DNA of 64,000 nt, taken from positions 62,001-126,000 of the forward strand of contig JAUJYZ010000222.1 of assembly GCA_033675265.1 (NCBI GenBank), in the 5' to 3' direction. Positions 21,933-44,100 of this stretch are shown piece after piece (the stretch's first letter is position 1; each line of letters begins with the position of its first letter). The position numbers and the translations under genes were made by a program. This DNA is from Actinostola sp. cb2023 (Eukaryota > Cnidaria > Anthozoa > Actiniaria > Actinostolidae). The notes under the pieces were generated by a model. It searched no databases. It had not been told where the DNA came from and worked only from the letters and a program-made list of their open reading frames with translations.

Positions 21933-22686
21933 GACGCTCAATGAGCGTACACTCGGGCTTATGACAAGGACAATGTCAGTTGCGTGAGGAGAGACCTGAC
22001 AATGACTGACAGTTGCGTGACGAGGGAGACTATGTATATACATGTATGTGTCGAGTTCATTTGATTTGCCTTTGAGTTCATTTGATTACCTTTTGACTTT
22101 GAGTTCAATTGATTTATCTTTTTGATGAGTTCGTGTAAAGGCCCCCTCTCTAGCTTCAGGGTATCCCGAAACGTCACGAGTTTGGAATCGAGTTCGAGTT
22201 CGGGTTCGAGTTACGGTTCGAACGTCGATAAAACAAGGACATCTTCTTCAATACAATATCATTTCTCTGACGTCATGACAATCAGTGACAGTTGAGTGTC
22301 GAGGGAGACCATGTGGCGGGTGAGTATGTACATGATACGTCTTGAGGTTGCATAGGTCAGATGGTTCTGATAACGCCCTCACGTTTGTTTTTGTTAAATA
22401 TATTTTAAGCGAGCTTCTAGTCCTTCTACCACTTCTAGTCATTGAACGATGAACTAGAATCCTAACCTTTAATAGCTTGAAGATCTACAGCTGCTTTCAA
22501 AACTAAGATTCAAATCTACTTGAGTCCTGTGTGTCGTTTGTTTTTTTCTTATCTGCTGAGTAATCTTGAAACTCGATACGATTAAATACGTCGCATACTT
22601 TCGTCATTCTTTGACCGGACTACGACGACGACGACTACCGAAAAACGCATTTTATAACTCGGGCTTCCTTCGGAAGTGCCCGAGTA
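21933..22686. mobile_element. Hairpin-ended element (ACGCTCA/GAGCGT and ACTCGG/CCGAGT type)
   Basis: The left end is the hairpin gacgctcaatgagcgt followed by acactcgggctt. The right end is the hairpin actcgggcttccttcggaag then tgcccgagt. Arrays of the 60-bp repeat flank it on both sides, marking it as an insertion. The element at 46771-47394 has the same plan with actcggcgt. The layout recalls Helitron-like non-autonomous elements, but no rolling-circle motif is present to prove it. Confidence 0.55.
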
Positions 22687-23290
22687 ATAAGGTGTATACA
22701 GATGATCTAGTGTGACTAGTGGTTAGTGTGGCAACGTTTCTGCAATTAGGTGTATATACAGATGATCTAGTGTGACTAGTGGTTAGTGTGACAACGTTTA
22801 TGCAATTAGGTGTATATACAGATGATCTAGTGTGACTAGTGGTTAGTGTGACAACGTTTATGCAATTAGGTGTATATACAGATGATCTAGTGGTTAGTGT
22901 GACAACGTTTATGCAATTAGGTGTATATACAGATGATCTAGTGTGGTTAGTGTGACAACGTTTATGCAATTAGGTGTATATACAGATGATCTAGTGTGAC
23001 TAGTGGTTAGTGTGACAACGTTTATGCAATTAGGTGTATATACAGATGATCTAGTGTGAATCAGTAGTGGTTAGTGTGACAACGTTTATGCAATTAGGTG
23101 TATATACAGATGATCTAGTGTGACTAGTGGTTAGTGTGACAACGTTTATGCAATTAGGTGTATATACAGATGATCTAGTGTGACTAGTGGTTAGTGTGAC
23201 AACGTTTATGCAATTAGGTGTATACAGATGATCTAGTGTGGTTAGTGTGACAACGTTTATGCAATAAGGTGTATACAAATGATCTAGTGT
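22687..23290. repeat. 60-bp minisatellite, array 3
   Basis: About ten units continue array 2 beyond the inserted element. The last units lack gactagtg and grade into the single-copy flank agtggaatagatgttctaga. Confidence 0.95.
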
Positions 23291-23404
23291 GACTAGTGGA
23301 ATAGATGTTCTAGAGTGTCATATTTTCACTCTGATAGAATCTTCATTGTTATACATGATCAACTTTATTTAATTGGTACACAATACTAGGAAAGGAGACC
23401 GCGT

Positions 23405-23612
23405 AGCACTAGATAGAACATAGCCGGGGAAAGTTAGAGTGCTAGAAAGATACCCATAAGTTCTTCTGAGTGTTAGCCCTAGAAAGAAAGGAGAAGGAGA
23501 AAAATCTCTGACCCCGATGGGATTCGATCCCACGACCCTCTAATCTTTCTAACGATCACAAGTACTTCATGGGTATCTTTATAGCACTTTAACTTCCCCT
23601 TAATTTCTATTT
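23405..23612. mobile_element. Palindromic element with a tRNA-like core, copy 3
   Basis: This is the counterpart of 9846-10105: arms agtgctagaaagatacccat and atgggtatctttatagcact, core ctgaccccgatgggattcga. A diverged relative is at 20585-20775. Confidence 0.6.
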
Positions 23613-23764
23613 ATTTAATAGGCTTAATTTAAGCCTTGTTATGACGGATAACTTTGTAGATGTTATAGGAGTGTGCCAGTCAGTCAACGTTTGTTATCTT
23701 ACTTCAGGTATTCATATTGGATTTCCTAAATGAATGTAATGACACAAACTAGAGGCTGTTTCCA

Positions 23765-24105
23765 TTTGATTAGACAGACCGGTCTGTCCGCTGATTCTAA
23801 AAACAGGATCAACCAGTTAAATCTGGATAGACCAGTTTGTCCACAGATTCAGTAAAACCAGGATCAACCAGTTAAATCTGGATAGACCAGTTTGTCCACA
23901 GATTCAGTAAAAACAGGATCAACCAGTTTAATCTGGATAGACCGGTCTGTCCGCTGATTCTAAAAACAGGATCAACCAGTTAAATCTGGATAGACCAGTC
24001 TTTCCGCTGATTTTTAAAACAGGATCAACCAGTTTAATCTGGATAGACCGGTCTGTCCGCTGATTCTAAAAACAGGATCAACCAGTTTAATCTGGATAGA
24101 CCTGA
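23765..24105. repeat. Minisatellite of about 57 bp (copy 2)
   Basis: About six units of aggatcaaccagtttaatc, tggatagaccggtctgtccg and ctgattctaaaaac form the counterpart of 10265-10545. Confidence 0.9.
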
Positions 24106-24379
24106 AAATCGACTCCTTTGTGTGTGTCCTGCGCGTTTTCAAGATGGCGCCGGGCACAGATAGACCGGTTCGACAGGCCAGATGGAAAGCGCCCTAATAT
24201 GACCCCTAATATATATATATATTCGACTCGTGCTTCATTACCATGGCAATGCATTGAAACATTTGTAAGCGTTCTTGAGAGTTGTAGATTATCACAGTTC
24301 TTTGAATTTCATGTCGAATTTGAAGAAAATAACGTTATCATTATGGATCTCAAACCCAATTAATCGACGTTTACTAAGT

Positions 24380-35819
<11,440 letters not shown>

Positions 35820-36860
35820 CTTAAAAAATCAACTAACAGTAGCCTATTCCACTTCACTCTCGTCGTCCCAAATTCCAAACAATCTCTCATCAAATTCTTC
35901 ACAGCTGATTTCATCCGACTTTACGACTCCAAATTTCCAAGGCTGATTAAAATTCAGCGTTTCCATAACAACGGTGCCAATTACGATAGTTGATGAGCCC
36001 TATACGTCACGGATAGAGCCCTGAAGCATTAAGGTATAATTAGTGGTCTGTGGATGGATGAGTTTATAAGCTGCTTTGGATATTTGGAAACCGCTAGACT
36101 TTATACCCTTTTTTGTTCATCGATATAGATAATGCCCGGCTTACTGTTAAACAATGGAATTAGTGCACTCAGTATGGGCTGTATATTCAGTTTCGTATGT
36201 TTTGATATACACTCCTTAAACAAATATCCACCTACTAATCTACCTGATGTACTGGAGTAAATAAAAGCTATTGAATATGAATAAATTATATTGAGTATTT
36301 GCTCAGTAAACAAGGCACGCGATATGGGCATGGAATTTAGTGCGTTAGGCTACTGAATATAATATAGTAAGGGACACAGGGGGGGGTAGTTGTAGTTAAC
36401 CCCTCTCCCGTCACACACAATGGGGCCCCCCCCCCCCCCCCCCCAGCACCACGTCCACTTTTTTGGCCAGGAATATTTTTGCATGTTTTTGCCAATGATA
36501 AAATAAAACAACAGTTTGCCGATTCTCTACCACTAAATTGCCATTTTACCCTCCCCTATATACTCACTAAATCCATCAATTATAGGGGCTTACACATCCA
36601 ATCTAGCACAAGCCTTCCGTGCGCGTCTACTAATTACTACCCTTGTTCTATTTCTATTGATGACTTTATTAGTAATCCTTTTTATAAACGTTAAGTGGTC
36701 TTTTGTTGGATGGCAGGTAGTCACGAAATCGAGGCTCTTTTGACAATCAATCTTGGAAGTGAGGCTGAGTTGACAGGGAGATGACAAATAAAGTCGTTTA
36801 CTTGATCAGTCTCTTTGTCTATTTACACATCTACTGATTAATGGCTTTTGGGGAGCGCTT
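35820..36860. other. Upstream region of the second discoidin receptor
   Basis: The promoter should lie here on the minus strand, but no clear TATA or initiator stands out. A G run and a C run lie at 36379-36445. No gene is seen. Confidence 0.4.
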
Positions 36861-36864
36861 TTCG

Positions 36865-37800
36865 ATCATTAGGGAGCCTTTTCTTCAGAGTAGGAGTTCA
36901 GTGTAGGAAAGTGGCCTAGTGGCTCGAATCCCATCAGGGTCAGATATTAGGGAGCCTTTTCTTCAGAGTAGGAGTTCAGTGTAGGAAAGTGGCCTAGTGG
37001 CTCGAATCCCATCAGGGTCAGATATTAGGGAGCCTTTTCTTCAGAGTAGGAGTTCAGTGTAGGAAAGTGGCCTAGTGGCTCGAATCCCATCAGGGTCAGA
37101 TATTAGGGAGCCTTTTCTTCAGAGTAGGAGTTCAGTGTAGGAAAGTGGCCTAGTGGCTCGAATCCCATCAGGGTCAGATATTAGGGAGCCTTTTCTTCAG
37201 AGTAGGAGTTCAGTGTAGGAAAGTGGCCTAGTGGTTCGAATACCATCAGGGTCAGATATTAGGGAGCCTTTTCTTCAGAGTAGGAGTTCAGTGTAGGAAA
37301 GTGGCCTAGTGGCTCGAATCCCATCAGGGTCAGATATTAGGGAGCCTTTTCTTCAGAGTAGGAGTTCAGTGTAGGAAAGTGGCCTAGTGGCTCGAATCCC
37401 ATCAGGGTCAGATATTAGGGAGCCTTTTCTTCAGAGTAGGAGTTCAGTGTAGGAAAGTGGCCTAGTGGCTCGAATCCCATCAGGGTCAGATATTAGGGAG
37501 CCTTTTCTTCAGAGTAGGAGTTCAGTGTAGGAAAGTGGCCTAGTGGCTCGAATCCCATCAGGGTCAGATATTAGGGAGCCTTTTCTTCAGAGTAGGAGTA
37601 CAGTGTAGGAAAGTGGCCTAGTGGTTCGAATCCCATCAGGGTCAGATATTAGGGAGCCTTTTCTTCAGAGTAGGAGTTCAGTGTAGGAAAGTGGCCTAGT
37701 GGCTCGAATCCCATCAGGGTCAGATATTAGGGAGCCTTTTCTTCAGAGTAGGAGTTCAGTGTAGGAAAGTGGCCTAGTGGCTCGAATCCCATCAGATATG
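36865..37800. repeat. 78-bp minisatellite derived from a tRNA-like element
   Basis: About 12 nearly identical 78-bp units contain ggagccttttcttcagagta, ggagttcagtgtaggaaagt and ggcctagtggctcgaatccc. The part ggctcgaatcccatcagggt matches a tRNA B-box/T-arm. The array ends inside a right arm like that of the tRNA-like palindromic elements (agggctataataacgctcag), so it grew from the core of such an element. Confidence 0.93.
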
Positions 37801-37862
37801 TTTTCTGTTTCTCCTTTCTTTCTAGGGCTATAATAACGCTCAGAAGAACTTTATGGGTATCT

Positions 37863-38131
37863 ACAGCTATTTCAAAAAAGGTTCTCGTGTTTCGTTTGTA
37901 TTGCACATTGCGTATTGCATTGTGTATTCGATGATTGAAATGCGTCTTAGGTGCATAAAACAGTCATGCCGCCACCATATATAGTGATTGGCTTCGATGG
38001 AAAGTTATTTGGTTTGTCGACATTTTGAGCTCAGTGAGCAGAAAAATGATTCTCAGTATAATCATATGCAAAATGCAATGTGCAATGCGCAATACGCACG
38101 AAGCACGAGACAGCGTTTTTTGAAATAGCTG
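37863..38131. mobile_element. Palindromic MITE with CAGCTATTTCAAAAAA ends
   Basis: The termini cagctatttcaaaaaaggtt and ttttttgaaatagctg are inverted, with TGCACATTGCGTATTGC-like inner arms. It is inserted in the right arm of the tRNA-like element at 37800-38165 and is related to the inner element at 18126-18421. Confidence 0.75.
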
Positions 38132-38504
38132 TATATAGCACTTTAACTTTCCCTCAATTTCTATCTATTTCACTAGTGCTCCTAGTATTGTGTATATGTT
38201 ATTTGCCGCGAATTTCCATATAATTACCAACAAAAAAGAGTACTTATCAATACTGACGTTTCGAGCCTTAGTGGTAACGGTAAGCCCCATCAGCTCCTCC
38301 CCCTCCGTGGGCCCTGGGTTCAAGTGTCTATTTACCGTGACATCGCGCAACAGGTGTAGCTGTACTTCGTACAGTATTTAACACGCCATATCTGACTTGG
38401 TCGAACTTTGTTTGTAACATGCTCAACGTACGATGTTGAGTAAGCAAATATAGAATATCGAGTGTATCGACTGATTGCACCCCTTCCACGCTAATGCGTC
38501 TGGT

Positions 38505-38660
38505 CTTGCGTCCACACTAAAACGATCGAAAACGCTCATCGTTTACATCGAATTGAAAACGCATACATTTGAAAACGCTCTCCAGAGTGGAGACATTTGA
38601 AATAGTATTAGTGTGGACGGCGAAAACGGAGGCTTTCGAAAGCCCTGACGTCACGCCTAG
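38505..38660. mobile_element. MITE-like repeat with AAAACG words
   Basis: The ends gcgtccacactaaaacgatc and agtgtggacggcgaaaacgg form imperfect inverted repeats around repeated gaaaacgc. The type is common in invertebrate hAT-like MITEs. No target duplication was resolved. Confidence 0.45.
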
Positions 38661-39289
38661 TCGCTCGGTCTGTGGCAAACACATTGGAATAAGACTGCGT
38701 ACTAGTGTTAACCGTTGAGATAGCAGTTCAGTTAAAAATTCAAAATATTATCTCCAATTTAAAAACTGTATAGCCTATCCAATATACTGGGGGGGGGGGG
38801 GGGGGGGAGGAGAACGTTGAACCATTCAAGTGATATTTCCACTAGTCTTTCATCGAGGGCAAATACCTCGAAAAACTAAATTCAGCCAATCAAAACACTC
38901 GAACCCAGTCTTCCAATATTTGCCAAAGTGTTCTCGATGTAAACAAAGAACGGATCGAAACCGCGTGACCTCTTCCTTCCCATTGTATCTCATAAGGGAG
39001 GTTGCGTAGTATAGAGTTAGATCTACTGAGACATAGAAGAGTGGAATAAGTTTATTATTCGTGTTACCTACTTGAATTAAGATTAACCTTAATATTTAGC
39101 AGACAATAGACTGAGATATATTGACTGGTAGAGATCTGGCCTGGGTCCCTGAAACGCTAATTATCTCTACCCAGTATTAAACCCAGTAATTAATCAGCGT
39201 ATCCCTGGATTACAGCTGATCGACCGCTCTGGAGATACATTTTGGATTTACAGAAATCAATATTTATTAAAGTCACAAAATGTTCAAAC

Positions 39290-39480
39290 CAGAACTGAAG
39301 AACAATCAAAGGCAACATGTATTTGCCAACACGTGGATTTCCACCCCCTCTCCCAAAGTTGTGAGCCTGCGATGTACTTCAGCGGCAACGTAAGGCAAGT
39401 TTACAGCGAGTGAGTGAGTGATCCCAAAACTGTCCCAATGTCATCCCTATAACTCGTGGATGACATAATCCACGAGTTAA
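39290..39480. repeat. Dispersed repeat, CTCGTGGATTATGTAAT family, copy 2 (inverted)
   Basis: The reverse complement of the type at 2340-2660: gcctgcgatgtacttcagcg, gagtgagtgag and ataatccacgagtt. Confidence 0.5.
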
Positions 39481-39489
39481 AAACTCAAC

Positions 39490-41045
39490 ATTATATAGCT
39501 TACCCACCATAAAACCCTAAACCCAAACACATAGCTTACCCACCCTAAACCTAACCCAAACACATAGCTTACCCACCATAAAACCCTAAACCCAACCCAA
39601 ACACATAGCTTACCCACCCTAAACCTAACCCAACCACATAGCTTACCCACCATAAACCTAACCCAAACACATAGCTTACCCACCCTAAACCTAACCCAAC
39701 CACATACAGTCACAGGACATAAGTATTCGTCAGTTTCGAAAATAGCGCGCGAAACTTGCAGACGCGTTCGCCCAGTCAGCGCGGGAAAACATGCAATATT
39801 TCGACGCGGCCGCCCCGGTTCAGGCGGGAAAATTGATGAATGTAAACAAAAGTATCAGCTCACCAAAATCGCGAAAAATCTTTGCAATATCGACTAAATT
39901 TAGTGAAATACAAGCCGTTTTATTAGCACCACTCAATTCAGTTTTATTTGACGATCGAACGTCTTACACACGTCTTAAAAAGCTTATTTTAAAATGTAAT
40001 TATTTGTAAAAATGCTTTGATTTTTGGCTATGGGCCATACATCGGCTGAGCTGAGCGACGAAAAGAAAATATTACCGTAGAGTTATCGAAATCAGTGAAA
40101 AACAAGTCAGAGCTATCAAGACTGGTTGGGATCCCCAGAACAACTATCACAAGCCTTCTGAAGAAAGTCTAAACAACCGGCTCAACGAAGAACTTGACAC
40201 GTAAAGGCAGATGAAAATTATTCACCGGCAGAGATAAATACGCTCTAGTTCGACGGTCAAACGTGAAGATATAACAGCGAAGCTATAATGAGGAAAAACA
40301 ACACCATTTCAGCGAAAAATCTGTTCAGCGAACTCTGCATTTGGAAGGTTATAGAAGGAGGTCTGCGAAGAGCAATGCAATAGTTAGAGAAGTGAATCAG
40401 AAAAAGCAATTTCAGCGGTTCAAGACAAGGAGAAACTGGACGGTAAACGACTATAACCAAAATTCAAAGCATTTTCACAAATAATTACATCAAAAAATAT
40501 ACTTTATAAGACATGTGTAAGACGTTCAATCGTCGAAGAAAACTGAATCGAGTGGTGCTAATAAAATGGCTTATATTTCACTAATTTTAGTCCATATTGC
40601 AAATAGTTTCCACGATTTTGGTGAGCTGATACTTTTTGCTTTCATTCATCAATTTTTCCCGCCTGAACGGGGCCGGCCGCGTTGAAATATTGCATGTTTT
40701 CCCGCGCTGATTTGGCGAACGCGTCTGTAAATTTCGCGCGCGATTTTCGAAACTGACGAATACTTATGTCCTGTGACTGTAGCTTACCCACCATAAAACC
40801 CTAAACCCAACCCAAACACATAGCTTACCCACCATAAAACCCTAAACCCAACCCAAACACATAGCTTACCCACCATAAAACCCTAAACCCAACCCAAACA
40901 CATAGCTTACCCACCATAAAACCCTAAACCCAACCCAAACACATAGCTTACCCACCATAAACCTAACCCAAACACATAGCTTACCCCCCACCCTAAACCT
41001 AACCCAACCACATAGCTTACCCACCATCAAACCCTAAACCTAACT
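39490..41045. repeat. CCCTAAACC-rich minisatellite of about 40 bp, split by a Tc1 element
   Basis: Units of cccaacccaaacacatagct and tacccaccataaaaccctaaa repeat about 6 times on the left and 7 times on the right of 39707-40779. The CCCTAAACC words resemble telomere repeats, but the long unit and interstitial position argue against a telomere. Confidence 0.9.
39707..40779 (+). mobile_element. Degenerate Tc1/mariner element
   Basis: The terminal inverted repeats start CAGTCACAGGACATAAGTAT and run over 180 bases (including cccgcctgaac and catgcaatatttc parts). A TA duplication flanks them (39705-39706, 40780-40781). The interior retains a broken transposase N-terminus with a Tc1-type helix-turn-helix word (GIPRTTITSLLKKV at about 40128-40170) and further fragments (SVQRTLHLEGYRRRSAKSNA). 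Stops and frameshifts interrupt it and no catalytic DDE region is visible. It inserted in the minisatellite at 39490-41045. Confidence 0.85.
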
Positions 41046-41174
41046 TTAAAACAACCATCGGAAACATTTACACCATTATTGAGTGGGGAAAAATATAACC
41101 ATAATATATACATCTGACTCGATGAACTAATCCTCGAGTACGATTGATGTTATGAGTAGTTGAAAGTCATTTGG

Positions 41175-44100
41175 TTATACATTTCCATTGGCAGCACTTG
41201 GTTCGATAATCTTTGGGGGTTTTCCGGTTTCCCAGCCTCGGAAAGAGAATATCTAAAACATTAGAAACGATAGAACTTAGGACAGAATCGTCAGCTTTAG
41301 TATCATCATTGTCATCACTATCATCAACAATCATCGTGATGTTAATATCATCATCATTAGTATCAACGACATAATCACCAGTGTCGTCATCAATATAATC
41401 AATATCATCATTATATATTCAGCATGACAAGTCAATCACTATATCACTACTAGTATTGATCACAGTTATCTTCATCAATATCGTCATCATCATCATCATT
41501 TAGCATGACAAGTCAATCCGATATCATTACTAGTATCACAGTTATCTTCATCAATATCGTCATCATTACCATTGTCATCATCATCATCATCATCCAGCAT
41601 GAAAAGCACCACCAGTACCACAGTTATCTTCATCAATATCGTCATCATTACCATTGTCATCATCATCATCATCATCCAGCATGAAAAGCACCACCAGTAT
41701 CACAGTTATCTTCATCAATATCGTCATCATTACCATTGTCATCATCATTATCCAGTATGAAAAGCACCACCAGTATCACAGTTATCTTCATCAATATCAT
41801 CATTGCCATTGTCATCATCATCATCATCATCCAGCATGAAAAGCACCACCAGTACCACAGTTATCTTCATCAATATCGTCATCATTACCATTGTCATCAT
41901 CATCATCATCATCCAGCATGAAAAGCACCACCAGTATCACAGTTATCTTCATCAATATCGTCATCATTACCATTGTCATCATCATCATCATCATCCAGCA
42001 TGAAAAGCACCACCAGTATCACAGTTAGTTCATCAATATCGTCATCATTACCATTGTCATCATCATCATCATCATCCAGCATGAAAAGCACCACCAGTAT
42101 CACAGTTATCTTCATCAATATCGTCATCATTACCATTGTCATCATCATTATCCAGTATGAAAAGCACCACCAGTATCACAGTTATCTTCATCAATATCAT
42201 CATTGCCATTGTCATCATCATCATCATCATCCAGCATGAAAAGCACCACCAGTACCACAGTTATCTTCATCAATATCGTCATCATTACCATTGTCATCAT
42301 CATCATCATCATCCAGCATGAAAAGCACCACCAGTATCACAGTTATCTTCATCAATATCGTCATCATTACCATTGTCATCATCATTATCCAGTATGAAAA
42401 GCACCACCAGTATCACAGTTATCTTCATCAATATCATCATTGCCATTGTCATCATCATCATCATCCAGTATGAAAAGCACCACCAGTATCACAGTTATCT
42501 TCATCAATATCGTCATCATTACCATTGTCATCATCATCATCCAGTATGAAAAGCACCACCAGTATCACAGTTATCTTCATCAATATCGTCATCATTACCA
42601 TTGTCATCATCATCATCCAGCATGAAAAGCACCACCAGTATCACAGTTATCTTCATCAATATCACTATTAATCTATAACTCACCCTATGTTTGTAGTGAT
42701 TTTCGTCGTTCGGGTCGGTTTTTTCATTTTTCAAATCTGGTGGGATATACTCGTTGCTGAACGCAATCTTTACTTCCTGCACCTCCTGCACGGATATGTA
42801 CCCATGTTCGGCCTTGGCGTCGACGGTACGCCAGGATGGCACGTAGTTTTGCTGTTTCTCCGTGGTAACTTTTTTGGAATCGGCCGGTGCGAATTCCCTT
42901 GGTCTTCTACGGATACATGCAAAGATAGTAATGTCTTAGTGTTGTAGAATTTTTATTTCGCTGTTCATAATGTGCATGGTTGGAATAGAAAGTCGCAAAA
43001 GCAGTCTTATGTACTTATGGCAATCATTTTTGTTTACAAGACTTAGTGTTGATGATAGATGATGTGACGCTGCGCCTGTTCTGCAATCACTTGTTATTAT
43101 TATTATTTAAAAGTTGTTATTCAGTAGTATCATTATTATACTTTCATTCGTAAAGACGACGGCCATGTTGGACGATGAACGAAACAGTGTATAATATTGT
43201 TGCAGCACCGACTCGCAAATATGTTAGCTATACATTTTACAAGCTATCGAAATCATTTACTAGACCACTCTGGCACTCAGTGACAGCAACCAAACTCTTG
43301 TGGAATAGAAACGTTACGATGTACTTTTATCATGCAGGACTGAATCTACATCAGAACACTGTACAGCCAACATAACACTGAAAATAACAGAGCTTTCGTG
43401 TCTACCTTTCTGTGGTGCCATTCTCACCGCTTTTTTTGAAGTCCAGCTTGGCTGCCATTTCTTTCCGTTTATTTACCGAGCAGATATTTGAATTGAAGTC
43501 GAACGGTGTTTGATATTTCTCGCCAAATGTGTGCGCGAGTCGGTTAATGAACCTTGCAGTGATTAATGATATGATATCAACATATACGTTGGTGATCTAT
43601 CATGATATTCATGCACCTATAAACGTTGTCGCGTTCAAAGCGACATAGAAACAATTGTGATCAAAACCAGCACATAACCAGCATTCATTTCGGTCTTGGC
43701 TTGACACTTGTTGCTTTGAACGCGACAACATTTTTTGAAATAAGTATTCTTTACTATCAATCACGTGACTTTTTCACTTCCGGTTTTTGACTGGGGGTCC
43801 GATTAGCGAAAACAAAATGCAATAAAGTTATTCAAGCGGGAAGTATGAAAGCTGCATTCCTGAACGATCATGTGAGTCTCTATTTGCAGCCATGTTCTTC
43901 ATGAACGTCTTGTACTAAACAAGAATGCTGCGGTGAAGGAAATTCAAGTAACATTCAACATGAGTTGCTGAGCTCATTTACTGATTACCCAGACTTTCTT
44001 GCGGTCATTGCGATTTATGATTAGTCAACCCTACAGCGATTACGTGTCGCTATTACTATGCAGATCCATTGACCTTGATTCTTCAGACAGATATTTGGAA

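Larger units (their letters stand above)
12680..24173. repeat. Segmental tandem duplication, copy 2
   Basis: This is the second copy of 4221-10607, enlarged to 11.5 kb. Extra material is a nested palindrome (13018-14149), a hAT-like MITE (14393-14784), a palindromic element (18026-18485) and three arrays of a 60-bp repeat with their inserted elements (19.7-23.3 kb). It ends agaccggttcga, like copy 1, and runs into unique sequence at 24174. Confidence 0.85.

Noticed and set aside
20044..23278. Repetitive minus-strand ORFs of 68-105 codons with SSVYTPNC repeats
   Set aside because: They arise because the minisatellite unit is 60 bp; no start context, no splice sites, and single-copy in the sister block.
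19733..23290. Regularly repeated units resembling a CRISPR array
   Set aside because: Units are contiguous without unique spacers, and the DNA is animal. It is a minisatellite.
39490..41045. Telomere or subtelomere
   Set aside because: CCCTAAACC words are embedded in a 40-bp unit, and genes flank both sides.
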